A stretch of 64,000 nt of DNA from JAPOQD01 sp964620555 (lineage in GTDB: Bacteria; Pseudomonadota; Gammaproteobacteria; Pseudomonadales; Halieaceae). Position 1 is the first letter of the stretch, and the number at the start of each line of letters is the position of its first letter. Position numbers and translations under genes: made by a program. Positions 1 to 8,568 of this stretch are shown here, piece after piece. The notes beneath the pieces are model-generated. The model ran no database searches. It saw only the letters and a list, made by a program, of their open reading frames with translations, and was not told the origin of the DNA. The stretch lies in contig CAZUGZ010000004.1 of assembly GCA_964620555.1 (NCBI GenBank), forward strand, positions 8,939-72,938. Reading direction: 5' to 3'.

Positions 1-257
1 TTCAGGTCAACCCGTGGCTGACCGCCATTGCCGCGCTGGGCCTGATCACCGCCGCCGCGTACTCACTCATCATGATGCAGAGAACCTTCCAGGGCAGCCC
101 GGATGAGCAGCGGCAAATGGCCGATTTCGGCCCGCGGGAAATGGGTTGCATGGCGGCGATGATGCTGGCGTTGCTGTGGCTGGGCCTGTACCCGCAACCC
201 CTGCTGGCGCTGGCCCAGCCGGTGCTGGACGGATTGCTGGGAGGAGTGGCGTCGTGA
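1..257 (+). CDS. nuoM: NADH-quinone oxidoreductase subunit M, C-terminal part
   Basis: This is the 3' end of a membrane-arm proton-pumping subunit of respiratory complex I. The 5' part lies outside the window; the readable frame begins at base 3 and gives about 84 residues. They contain two hydrophobic stretches and the segment SLIMMQRTFQG, typical of the NuoM C-terminus. The stop TGA (255-257) overlaps the GTG start of the next gene, which reads as nuoN, so the two are translationally coupled. Identity rests on the local motif plus its position before nuoN. Confidence 0.88.
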   Translation, partial: QVNPWLTAIAALGLITAAAYSLIMMQRTFQGSPDEQRQMADFGPREMGCMAAMMLALLWLGLYPQPLLALAQPVLDGLLGGVAS

Positions 258-1690
258 GCATCGCCGAGTTGCAGGCCATTCTGCCACTGCTGGTGCTGAC
301 CGCGGGCGCGCTGGTCATCATGCTGCTGCTGTCGATCAAACGTCGGCAAACCTGGAGTTGCTGGCTGACAGTGGGGGTGTTGGGCGCTGCCGCACTGGCC
401 AGCCTGGTGGCCCAGGACTCGACGGCTGTGCAGGTCACTCCACTGCTGCGCAACGACCACTACAGCGCCTTTTTCAGCGCCCTGTTCTGTATCAGTGGCG
501 CGCTCACGGCGGTGATCTCGCGGGATTACCTGCGCACCCGGCCGGGCCAGAACGAAGAGTATTACCTGCTGTTGCTGCTCTCTACCATGGGTGCGGTCAC
601 CCTGGCCTACGCCACCCACCTGGCCTCCCTGCTGCTGGGACTGGAACTGCTGGGTGTGGCCCTGTATGCACTGATCGCCTACCCCGACCGGGGCGAGCTG
701 CCACTGGAAGCAGCGGTCAAGTACCTGGTGCTTTCCGGCGCCGCCTCCGCCACCCTGCTGTTCGGCTTTGCGCTGCTGTACGCGGCCCTGGGCACCCTGG
801 ACTACGATGGCATCGGCAGTGCGCTGGCGCGCACCGGCGACAGTGGCCACCAGGGCACGCTGCTGCTGGCCGGTGCCGCCATGATCTTTGCCGGTGCGGG
901 TTTCAAGCTCAGCGCCGTACCCTTTCACATGTGGACCCCCGATGTCTACGAGGGCGCTCCGGCACCGATCGGCGGCTTTTTGGCAGCGGTGTCCAAGGCT
1001 GCGGTATTCGTGGCGGTAATGCGCTGGTTTCTGGACTCCGAACTGTATCGCTTCGAATGGGTGCACAACGGCATCGCTGCACTGGCCGGCGCCTCCATCC
1101 TGGTAGGCAACCTGTTGGCATTGTTGCAGAACAATGTAAAGCGGGTGCTGGCCTACTCTTCCATCGGCCACATGGGCTACCTGCTGGTAATCCTGCTGGC
1201 CTGTGGCCTGTCACCGGACCCCGGTTTCGCGGTGGAAGCCGGCAGTTTCTACGTGGTCACCTACGTGGTCACCACCCTGGCGGTCTTCACCCTGCTGGGC
1301 CTGATGTCCCGCGGGGAAGAGGAATTGACCCAGCGCAGTGAGCTGGCCGGCCTGTTCTGGCGTGACCCGCTGCTGGCCGGCCTGTTTTCGGTGGGTTTAC
1401 TGTCGCTGGCCGGCATCCCGTTGACAGTCGGCTTCATCGGCAAGTTCTACCTTATCAGTGTCGGTGTCGAGGCCGAACTCTGGATTCTGCTGGCGCTGGT
1501 GGTGGTGGGCAGCACCATTGGCATATTCTACTACCTGCGCATAATCTACAGCATGGCGCAAGCCGATACCGCCGACCGTCCCCAACCGCTCGCCGCGAGC
1601 CAGCTGGTTAGCTGCGGGCTCATTTTCGCCATGCTCTACCTGGGGATATTGCCCCAGACACTGATGAACTTCTTGCGGTATATTCTGTGA
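254..1690 (+). CDS. nuoN: NADH-quinone oxidoreductase subunit N
   Basis: Antiporter-like membrane subunit of complex I, last gene of the nuo operon. The protein has 478 residues, close to the usual 480-490, and is almost entirely transmembrane helices. Family segments include FHMWTPDVYEGAP in the middle and the region around NVKRVLAYSSIGHMGY, with a conserved lysine. The GTG start at 254 is chosen because it overlaps the nuoM stop; an upstream ATG in the same frame lies inside nuoM. A CBS-domain gene follows after 37 bp. Confidence 0.95.
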   Translation: MSIAELQAILPLLVLTAGALVIMLLLSIKRRQTWSCWLTVGVLGAAALASLVAQDSTAVQVTPLLRNDHYSAFFSALFCISGALTAVISRDYLRTRPGQNEEYYLLLLLSTMGAVTLAYATHLASLLLGLELLGVALYALIAYPDRGELPLEAAVKYLVLSGAASATLLFGFALLYAALGTLDYDGIGSALARTGDSGHQGTLLLAGAAMIFAGAGFKLSAVPFHMWTPDVYEGAPAPIGGFLAAVSKAAVFVAVMRWFLDSELYRFEWVHNGIAALAGASILVGNLLALLQNNVKRVLAYSSIGHMGYLLVILLACGLSPDPGFAVEAGSFYVVTYVVTTLAVFTLLGLMSRGEEELTQRSELAGLFWRDPLLAGLFSVGLLSLAGIPLTVGFIGKFYLISVGVEAELWILLALVVVGSTIGIFYYLRIIYSMAQADTADRPQPLAASQLVSCGLIFAMLYLGILPQTLMNFLRYIL

Positions 1691-1727
1691 GAAAGAAGGC
1701 TATTTCGGAGATTCGAGGAGAATGCAG

Positions 1728-2129
1728 ATGCTGCGATCAGAAGAAGTAAAAGACTACATGCTGGTGCATCCGGTGACGATCAATGTCAACACCACCATGA
1801 CTGAGGCCATCCAGGTAATTACCGATAACAAGATTTCGGGGGTCTGTGTCATCGACGACGAGGGGCACCTCGTGGGCATTCTGTCGGAATTGGACTGTCT
1901 GCGCGCCATTCTCGGCGCCACCGACCAGGAGGAAGGCATCGGCATGGTGCGTGAGCACATGGCCAGTGAAAACCTGGTGGTATCCACCCCCTACGAAGAT
2001 GTCACCGATGTGGCCCAGGACATGCTGCGCGCGCAGAAGCGGCGGCGCCCCGTGGTGGAGGAAGGCAAGCTGGTAGGGCAAATCACCTGCCGCCAGTTAT
2101 TGACCGCGGTGACGGCAATCAATTCGTAG
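1728..2129 (+). CDS. CBS-domain pair protein
   Basis: Small soluble protein of 133 residues made of two CBS motifs in tandem (about residues 8-60 and 72-130), with segments such as ISGVCVIDDEGHLVGILSE and RRRPVVEEGKLVGQIT. Such stand-alone Bateman modules bind adenosine nucleotides and usually regulate a partner; no partner domain is fused here. I place the start at ATG 1728 because GAGGAG (1715-1720) sits at proper spacing from it, while ATG 1722 is too close. It follows nuoN by 37 bp on the same strand, so it may be co-transcribed with complex I, but a link to respiration is only inference. Confidence 0.85.
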   Translation: MLRSEEVKDYMLVHPVTINVNTTMTEAIQVITDNKISGVCVIDDEGHLVGILSELDCLRAILGATDQEEGIGMVREHMASENLVVSTPYEDVTDVAQDMLRAQKRRRPVVEEGKLVGQITCRQLLTAVTAINS

Positions 2130-2150
2130 CCAACCTCCCGAAATCGGCGT

Positions 2151-3074
2151 CTACCGGTGAGCGTGCACGATATAGCGGAATAATTGATTTCCTTCGAGGC
2201 TGGTGTGTTTGCCTGGTACTGCATCGTAGTTCGGGGTGAACTCACACCGTCGAAAGCCCAGGTCCGTCACCATGCTGCGCAGGCACGCCAGATTGGGCGC
2301 CCAGAAATTGGTATCGTCTTCGTTCATCTCCGTTCCACTGAAATACCGCATTACGGGATCGTCCATGTAGTTGAACACCGTTTCGGTTTCGACAATCAAC
2401 ATCTCCCGCGTCATGGCCGCAGCCTTTTCCAAACCACCGCAGGGGTCTTTCAGGTGGTACAGCACTCCGAGAAACAGCACCACATCGTGCCGCCCATGAA
2501 CGTGGGGGTCGAGGTCGAATACATCCACATCCACTGAAGCCGCCCTGGAATTCAATGCCTCGTGTAATGCATCGAAGCCTTGTTTGGTGCCCCATCCGGG
2601 ACCACTCCATGAAAAATGGTCGGTGGCGAGCACGCTGGCCGCACCACGCCTTTCCGCCTCGAAGGAAAAAAAGCCGTCCCAGGCCCCGATATCCAAAACG
2701 CTCTTCTGCCGAAGATCAAAATTGAAAATCCTGGCAGCCTCCTTTTGCAGTATTTCGTGCGACTTGTACCCCTGGGTACAGCTTCCATCCGGTAATTCGA
2801 CGGAATGGAACCAGGCGATGTCCTGTGCGAGCAGCGATTGCATTCCGAATTCCTGCCTGAAATGCTCACGAGCCCGTTGTTTCCTTTCCTCGGACAGTCT
2901 CTGCCACTCCTCACTGAGTGTAAATCTGCAAAACAGACCGTAACGGGTGATGCCGTTGCTCACCAGCATCCGATGGTATTTCAACCCCCCGGGGTCGGGG
3001 TCGCGTTCAAAGAAAATCTGATAGAACTCCCGAACGTCACTTTCCCGGGCCCGAGTCTGCAAATCCGGACTCAT
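2151..3074 (-). CDS. SAM-dependent methyltransferase, CmoB-like
   Basis: Class I methyltransferase fold of 307 residues. The SAM-binding motif I VLDIGAWDGFFSFEAER lies near residues 143-159 and a post-motif LGVLYHLKDP near residues 207-216, as in CmoB/DUF1698 proteins. The first 60 residues (DVREFYQIFFERDPDPGGL and following) resemble a DUF4214-like helical module rather than the CmoB N-terminus. The substrate therefore cannot be named: it may be a small molecule or glycan rather than the tRNA wobble uridine. It stands alone between the CBS gene (convergent) and an RNase gene (divergent). Confidence 0.72.
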   Translation of the reverse strand: MSPDLQTRARESDVREFYQIFFERDPDPGGLKYHRMLVSNGITRYGLFCRFTLSEEWQRLSEERKQRAREHFRQEFGMQSLLAQDIAWFHSVELPDGSCTQGYKSHEILQKEAARIFNFDLRQKSVLDIGAWDGFFSFEAERRGAASVLATDHFSWSGPGWGTKQGFDALHEALNSRAASVDVDVFDLDPHVHGRHDVVLFLGVLYHLKDPCGGLEKAAAMTREMLIVETETVFNYMDDPVMRYFSGTEMNEDDTNFWAPNLACLRSMVTDLGFRRCEFTPNYDAVPGKHTSLEGNQLFRYIVHAHR

Positions 3075-3218
3075 GGATACCCCGCGCCGGCCATACCGTG
3101 TACCCGCTTCTGGTGAGACATCTCATGGTAGTGCAAACCCGGGTAATCACCAAACCGTCAGGGCCGGATCCGTGCACTGTTCCCAACCTGACAGCAGCGG
3201 GTCATTTGCGATAGCATG

Positions 3219-3240
3219 ACCAGTACCTTGACGTACTGGT
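3219..3240 (+). promoter_or_regulatory. Hairpin just upstream of the RNase II-type gene
   Basis: Perfect 8-bp inverted repeat ACCAGTAC (3219-3226) / GTACTGGT (3233-3240) with a 6-base loop, extendable by one G-T pair. It ends 6 bases before ATG 3247 and 24 bases before ATG 3265. If transcribed it would place a stable stem in the translation-initiation region of a gene for an RNA-degrading enzyme. Whether it acts as an RNA structure, a DNA operator, or neither cannot be decided from sequence. Confidence 0.5.
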
Positions 3241-3246
3241 TCAGCC

Positions 3247-5211
3247 ATGCTCAATCAGGATTCCATGGCCCGACTGGAAGGGCTGAAAGCCAAGATGGAT
3301 GCAGAAAAGGTGCGGGCCGAAGCCGTGGTCAAGGGCACCCACGGGCGCTATGGTTTCGCCGGCCTGGACGACGGCCAGGAGGTCTTCATCCCTCCCGATG
3401 AAATGCGCAAGGTCTTTCCCGGGGACCGGGTCAAGGTCTGCATTCGCCCCGGCGCGGGCAAGCGCCTGGTGGCGGAAATCGAACAGTTGGCGCATTGTCC
3501 GCTGGGCAACTTCAACGGGCGCTGCGTGCGCAAGGGCAAGGCTTTGTTCGTGGTCCCGGACCTGGAGCATATTCATCGCTGGTTCTACCTGCCGGCACAC
3601 GCCCGCAACGGGGCTCGGGACGGCGACTACGTTCACGCGTCCCTGCTGCGTCACCCCGTTACCGATGGCCGTCCCCAGGCCCGGGTGCTGGAGGTGTTGG
3701 GCAATGACGACACGCCGGGAATTGCCAACCTCTACGCCACCGTCAAGTACCAGTTGCCGCGGCAATGGAGCGAGCAGTCCGAGGCGCAGAAACTGGACCC
3801 TGCACCGCAGCAGGAACAACTGCGCCGCGACCTGACGGACCTGGTATTCGTCAGCATCGACGCTGCCCGCACCCAGGATATTGACGACGCCCTGTACGCC
3901 GAGACCAGCACAGATGGATGGCACCTGTACGTGGCGATCGCCGACCCCACTTCCCACGTGGAACTGGATTCGCCACTGGACCAGGAAATTGCCGAGCGCG
4001 GCTGCTCCGTCTACTTTCACGGCGATGCCATCCCCATGTTGCCGGAGCGGCTGTCCCATCAGCTCTGTGCCCTGACCGAGGGGGAAATCCGCCCGGCCCT
4101 GGTGTGCAGGATCGAGATCAGCGACGGTGGCGTGATCGGTGACTTCGAATTTATCGAGGCTCTCGTCCGCTCCCGCGCCAAGCTCAGCTACCTCGCGGTA
4201 GACCGCTACCTGGCCGGGGAAAACGACGAGTTGATGAGCCATGCCTCACCGCTGGAACCCCTCTATCAGATTTACCAGGCGCTGCGCCGGCATCGCGAAA
4301 CCCACGAACTGGTCATGGAGGAGCGCACCGAATATCGCTGGATCCTCGATGATCAAAAACGCATCGATCACATCGAAGCGTACCGGAAACTGCTTTCCCA
4401 AAGGCTGGTGGAGGAGTGCATGATCGCCGCCAATCGCTGTTGCGCACGGTTTCTGGCTGAACACCAATGCAGCGGTCCGTTCATCGGGCACCGCGGTTTC
4501 GACAGCGGGCGCAAGATCGAAATCAACAAGTTCCTGACCCGCTTTGCGCCGGAACATGCCGACCGGCCGCTCGACGACCTCGACAACTACCGGGACATCA
4601 TCAATTCGCTGGCAGCCGACACCAGCGAATTGCCGCTGCGCTCCATGGTCAACCGCCTGTTGACCCGTACGGAAATCACCACCAGTCCCGAGCCCCACAT
4701 GGGCATGTGCCTGCCCTGCTATGGCCAGTGTACTTCGCCGCTGCGCAAATACACCGACTACCTGTCCCATCGCCAGATCAGGAGAGTCCTGCACGGCGAA
4801 CCGGTGGACCAGGTCGACAAAGCGCTGCTGGAGAAAATTTCCGCGCGTCTGCAACGGGTCAGGGACGCCACCGAGGAGGCGGCCCGATGGTTGAAATGCG
4901 TCTATCTTCAGGAGCAGCCCGACCGGGAATACGAAGTGGAAATTACCCAGATTCGCAGCGGCGGATTTTCCGTGCGGATTCTGGAAAATGGCATCGACGG
5001 ACTCGTGGACCTGAGTGAGGATTCGGAAAAATTCAGCTTTGACCGCTGGACCGCCACCCTGTCCAGCAGCAGCCGCAGCTTCCGCCTGGGTTCGAGGATC
5101 CGGGTCAAACTGGCCCGGTTCGATCCGCAGCAACGGAACATCCAGTTCCTGCCGCTCACGGCGACCACGACGGAACCGGAACCGGAGGAGGCACAGCGGC
5201 AGGCCGTGTAG
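3247..5211 (+). CDS. RNase II family 3'-5' exoribonuclease
   Basis: Hydrolytic 3'-5' exoribonuclease of the RNB family, 654 residues, close in size to RNase II (about 644) and shorter than RNase R. N-terminal OB/cold-shock-like segments (about residues 25-190) precede the RNB catalytic core, whose metal-binding motif is visible as DAARTQDIDDA around residues 206-216, with all acidic positions kept. A C-terminal S1-like region follows (about 555-640). Two starts are possible: ATG 3247, or ATG 3265, which has AGGA four bases upstream. A separate rnr gene at 42547 encodes RNase R, so this is probably the RNase II-type paralogue. Confidence 0.88.
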   Translation: MLNQDSMARLEGLKAKMDAEKVRAEAVVKGTHGRYGFAGLDDGQEVFIPPDEMRKVFPGDRVKVCIRPGAGKRLVAEIEQLAHCPLGNFNGRCVRKGKALFVVPDLEHIHRWFYLPAHARNGARDGDYVHASLLRHPVTDGRPQARVLEVLGNDDTPGIANLYATVKYQLPRQWSEQSEAQKLDPAPQQEQLRRDLTDLVFVSIDAARTQDIDDALYAETSTDGWHLYVAIADPTSHVELDSPLDQEIAERGCSVYFHGDAIPMLPERLSHQLCALTEGEIRPALVCRIEISDGGVIGDFEFIEALVRSRAKLSYLAVDRYLAGENDELMSHASPLEPLYQIYQALRRHRETHELVMEERTEYRWILDDQKRIDHIEAYRKLLSQRLVEECMIAANRCCARFLAEHQCSGPFIGHRGFDSGRKIEINKFLTRFAPEHADRPLDDLDNYRDIINSLAADTSELPLRSMVNRLLTRTEITTSPEPHMGMCLPCYGQCTSPLRKYTDYLSHRQIRRVLHGEPVDQVDKALLEKISARLQRVRDATEEAARWLKCVYLQEQPDREYEVEITQIRSGGFSVRILENGIDGLVDLSEDSEKFSFDRWTATLSSSSRSFRLGSRIRVKLARFDPQQRNIQFLPLTATTTEPEPEEAQRQAV

Positions 5212-5258
5212 TGCCGGCCCCAACACGCTGCCGGCTGGCGGCCGGTTCAGGACCTCCA

Positions 5259-5336
5259 GGAGTCTGCGCCGTAGAAAATAATCCTGTTGCGAACGCGGCA
5301 CATCCTCACGACGGATTTTTCTACGGCGCAGACTCC
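5259..5336. repeat. Long inverted repeat in convergent intergenic region
   Basis: Two perfect 20-base arms, GGAGTCTGCG... at 5259-5278 and its exact reverse complement at 5317-5336, flank 38 bases. A secondary pairing ATCC (5281-5284) / GGAT (5313-5316) would extend the stem inside. It lies between two convergent genes (stops at 5211 and 5340), so it could serve as a bidirectional transcript end. The arm length and perfection also suit a REP-like or MITE-like mobile repeat. No second copy was found in this window. Confidence 0.7.
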
Positions 5337-5339
5337 CAG

Positions 5340-6308
5340 TCAACCGGCGAAGTCGAAGTTCTCGCCGATCAACCGGTTGGACAATTCCCACAATTTTTCC
5401 GCGGCAGACTGGTCCACGGCGTAGGCGGCCACGCCGTCGGACAGGCCGTCGCCGGCGGTAGGTTCACCGATACGGCAATTCTCCAGATAGAGGCCGCCCC
5501 GGCCTTCCAATTCCCGAGCCGTGGCCGCCCACACCGTGGTAGCCGCCCCCTGGGGCACAGTCTTGTACTTCATGCCTCCGCTACTTTTTCTTCTGGACTG
5601 GATTTCCTCCATATCACTGGGTTCCAGGTAACGGCCCAGTTCGGTGACGATCGCCCCCGGATGCACCGCGTTGGCGGTTACCCCGCGCCCGGCAAGTCGC
5701 CGGTTCAGGGCTACCGAAAATAGAATGTTAGCGGTTTTGGACTGCCCGTACGCGACCCACTTGTCGTAGTCGCGACGGGCAAAGTTCGGGTCCTCGAAAT
5801 CCACGTCACTCAATTGGTGACCCAGGGAACTGAGGTTGACCACCCGGGCGGGCACGGCCCGCAACAGGGCCGGAACCAGCATACAGGTAAACAGGAAATG
5901 GCCGAGATGATTGGTGCCGAACTGCAACTCGAAGCCATCGGCGGTGAGTCCCTGGGGACAGGCCATGACGCCGGCGTTGTTGATGAGTAGATCAATCCGG
6001 GGAAACTCTTCCAACAGGTCGCTGGCTGCGGCGCGGACACTGGCCAGGTCGGCCAGGTCCAGAAGCCGATGCTCGACACTGGCCGACGGCAGTTCCCGCC
6101 GCAAGCTCTCCACCACCGCCGATACCTTGGCTTCATCCCGCGCCATCAGTATCACCTCGGCACCCGCACCCGCCAGCGTCCGGGCCGTTTCCACCCCCAG
6201 ACCAGCGGAGGCGCCGGTAACTACTGCGATTTTCCCGCTCAGATCAATACCGGCGATCACTTCGTCGGTAGTGGAAGTTTCAGAGAATGTCAGGCCCATG
6301 ATCGGCAT
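5340..6308 (-). CDS. Short-chain dehydrogenase/reductase (retinol dehydrogenase-like)
   Basis: NAD(P)-dependent oxidoreductase of 322 residues, longer than classical SDRs and closest in style to the retinol dehydrogenase/protochlorophyllide reductase-like group. Visible motifs are the dinucleotide-binding VTGASAGLGVE (residues 30-40), LLINNAGVMA, the catalytic serine in NLSSLGHQ, and YGQSK with catalytic Tyr and Lys. The DLADLASV segment after the second beta-strand is typical of that group. The substrate is unknown. It is transcribed alone, convergent with the RNase gene. Confidence 0.88.
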   Translation of the reverse strand: MPIMGLTFSETSTTDEVIAGIDLSGKIAVVTGASAGLGVETARTLAGAGAEVILMARDEAKVSAVVESLRRELPSASVEHRLLDLADLASVRAAASDLLEEFPRIDLLINNAGVMACPQGLTADGFELQFGTNHLGHFLFTCMLVPALLRAVPARVVNLSSLGHQLSDVDFEDPNFARRDYDKWVAYGQSKTANILFSVALNRRLAGRGVTANAVHPGAIVTELGRYLEPSDMEEIQSRRKSSGGMKYKTVPQGAATTVWAATARELEGRGGLYLENCRIGEPTAGDGLSDGVAAYAVDQSAAEKLWELSNRLIGENFDFAG

Positions 6309-6388
6309 CCGTCCCGGTGGTAAAAGGGGCGCCCATTCTCACAGAAAAGCGCGGAGGTTTGAAGTGGCGGGGAGCACCGCCGCCCGCA

Positions 6389-7564
6389 TCAGGCCGGCCA
6401 GGCAATCCGCTTCAACAGGGCCAGGTATTTGTCCCGCTGCTGTGCCAGTTGGGCGCCGTCTACCGCCAGTTGCAGGTATTTCACCGCCTGTTTCGGCCGC
6501 TGCAACTCCCCGTAGATTCGACCGAGCTGATAATACAGTTCCGCATCGTTCCGCTTGCGGCGAATGGCCGCCTCGAAATGGCGAACCGCCTGTTGCAGAT
6601 TGCCCGCCGCCGCTGCCCTCTCACCCAGGCTGGCATGGTAGTAGGGATTGCGGGCCCGGTAGTGCCTGATTCGAGCGGCCCAGTGTTGCGCCAACTCCGC
6701 TTCGCCACGGCGCTGGTGAAAGATCATCAGGTTGTTCATCGCAGAGGGTGAGGCGGGATCGATCTGCAAGGCGGTTCGATAGGCATCGGCACTGGCGAAA
6801 TGATTGTCGGCGCGCGCGTACACGGCGCCGAGATTGACCCAGAGAAAGTCGATTTCCGGACCGAAGGTCAGGGCCCGTACGGCGTGCAGATACGCCGTTT
6901 CCAGTTGCTCTTCGAACAGGTGGGCCATGGCCAGATTATTGTGGTGCAGCGCGGTGGCCACCACGTCTGGAATGGGATTGGACTCCGCAATGTGGTGGCG
7001 GTCCACCGGTTCGATATCGATCATGAAGTGCCGGTCATGGTCCAGTCTGACCAGCACATTGATGTGCTGGCTACGGACCACCTGGGCACCGAGGCGGCTC
7101 CATTGCGGACGCAGGTCCAGCAGGTGATAACTCGCGTCCAACCCGGCATGGCGGGCCATGGCGACAAACAGGTGGGCGAAGCTGAGGCAATTGGCGGTGC
7201 CGCGGGTAAATACTTCCGCCGCGGTGCCGTCGGCGCGATAGTCGTAATCGATACCAAGCAGGGCGTCGCTGCGCAGGCTCTGGTGCAATACCTGCAGGCG
7301 CTGCCAGGGGTTTTTCAGGGTGTTGACGTAGCGGTCGACAAAATCGCGCATGGCGTCCGTCATGAACAGCAAATCGGGGGTCGGCGCCCGTTGAGCAGCC
7401 ATCTGTGCGGTCACCCCGCCGCCGTGGTCGTGCAGCGGCACGATCCCGTTTGCATCGGGTCTGGTGGAGGTGGTGGAAGTGCAGGCTGCGAGGATTGGCA
7501 ACGATGCCAGCACCAGCACCGTCCACCGCAGAATCGTTCCGGCTGTTCCGGCTGGATGCCCCAT
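6389..7564 (-). CDS. Lipoprotein with transglutaminase-like and TPR domains
   Basis: Predicted outer- or inner-membrane lipoprotein of 391 residues. A signal peptide ends in the lipobox LPILAAC (Cys about residue 28). Residues 85-185 form a transglutaminase-like core: the Cys of RGTANCLSFAH, the His of SQHINVL and the Asp of FMIDIEP give a Cys-His-Asp set. Residues 220-385 are TPR-type helical repeats ending in AELYYQLGRIYGELQRPKQAVKYLQLA. Proteins of this build occur in gammaproteobacteria without an assigned substrate; roles in peptide trimming or cross-linking at the envelope are possible. It lies downstream of cysH on the same strand, with about 100 bp between. Confidence 0.8.
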   Translation of the reverse strand: MGHPAGTAGTILRWTVLVLASLPILAACTSTTSTRPDANGIVPLHDHGGGVTAQMAAQRAPTPDLLFMTDAMRDFVDRYVNTLKNPWQRLQVLHQSLRSDALLGIDYDYRADGTAAEVFTRGTANCLSFAHLFVAMARHAGLDASYHLLDLRPQWSRLGAQVVRSQHINVLVRLDHDRHFMIDIEPVDRHHIAESNPIPDVVATALHHNNLAMAHLFEEQLETAYLHAVRALTFGPEIDFLWVNLGAVYARADNHFASADAYRTALQIDPASPSAMNNLMIFHQRRGEAELAQHWAARIRHYRARNPYYHASLGERAAAAGNLQQAVRHFEAAIRRKRNDAELYYQLGRIYGELQRPKQAVKYLQLAVDGAQLAQQRDKYLALLKRIAWPA

Positions 7565-7667
7565 ACCCGGATCCCGGCGTTAGCTGACCAGACCGGGGAA
7601 TGGTATCACGATTTGCCGTCGGACTCGGTGGGCGCCCTTTCGGCGCCGGGGCAGATGATGGCAGGAT

Positions 7668-8339
7668 TCAGGCAGAGGTGTGCAGCCCGCACTCCCGGCC
7701 ATCCATCACCTTGGTCGGGTCAAAGTAGTGGCGGCAGGTCGGTAACTGGTGGAGCTGCATATAGGCTTCCAGGTCCTGCTCGGTCCAGTAGAACAGCGGC
7801 GCCACCTTGAGAATTCCGCGTCCGTCATAACTGACGATATCCAGGCCCCGGCGGTGTTCGGTCTGCTCGCGACGCAACCCGGCCAGCCACACCTGGGGCT
7901 GAAGGTCCGCCACGGCCCTGGAAAACGGCTCCAGTTTGACCTGGCGAGTGAACTCCTGGTGCAGCTCTTCCTCGGTGTTGGAGGGCACGCCACCCATCAG
8001 GGCATTGCGTCGTTCGGAGGTCATTTGCGGGATGTAGACGTGCAGATTCAATTGCAATCGCTCGATCAGTTGCTCGGCCACCAGGTAGGTATCGCGCAGG
8101 TTGTAACCGGAATCCACCCAGACGGTAGGCACCGTTTTATCGACCAGGCTGACCAGGTGCAGCAGCACCGCGGCGTTGCGGCCAAAACTGGTGGTAACGA
8201 TGGTCGATCTCTGCAAATCCAGTGCCCACCGCACCACCGCCTCGGGACTGGCATCACCAAGTTGCGCATTGATCTGGTCGAGATCCAGTTCCAGGTCCAT
8301 TTTCACCAGGGGAGGATTACCGATCCGGGCGGAAAGCAT
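7668..8339 (-). CDS. cysH: Phosphoadenylyl-sulfate (PAPS) reductase
   Basis: Reduces PAPS to sulfite and adenosine bisphosphate with thioredoxin as donor, in assimilatory sulfate reduction. The protein has 223 residues, slightly shorter than E. coli CysH. It has the PP-loop-like TTSFGRNAAVLLHLVS near residue 50, GLRREQTEHRRGL in the middle, and the C-terminal ECGLHT with the catalytic cysteine. The CC...CXXC cysteines of [4Fe-4S] APS reductases are absent, so PAPS is the expected substrate. An internal Met at residue 14 is an alternative start. No other cys genes adjoin it. Confidence 0.92.
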   Translation of the reverse strand: MLSARIGNPPLVKMDLELDLDQINAQLGDASPEAVVRWALDLQRSTIVTTSFGRNAAVLLHLVSLVDKTVPTVWVDSGYNLRDTYLVAEQLIERLQLNLHVYIPQMTSERRNALMGGVPSNTEEELHQEFTRQVKLEPFSRAVADLQPQVWLAGLRREQTEHRRGLDIVSYDGRGILKVAPLFYWTEQDLEAYMQLHQLPTCRHYFDPTKVMDGRECGLHTSA

Positions 8340-8568
8340 ATTCGATCATCCGGTGACGGACAAATAACCACATTTCATATCGTTATAGCCCGATCGGGCC
8401 GCGCCGCGTCGATTTGGCGATGACCTGCGTTTGCACTACCATGACAATCGGAACGGATCGACCGGCACATCGACGACGAGCCCGGGGGCGAGGCCACTGT
8501 CAACCCGCAACAACAGGCAGGTAGGGGCAAGCGGTCCGCCGGTGCCCCGGGCGGTGGGATCTGGCGCC

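Noticed and set aside
2..1171. Minus-strand frame of 389 codons
   Set aside because: Antisense of nuoN, with Gln/Gly/His-rich translation and no recognisable domain.
7631..7648. GGCGCC/GGCGCC hairpin after cysH as a terminator
   Set aside because: No T run follows on the minus strand, and such GC palindromes are expected by chance in this composition.
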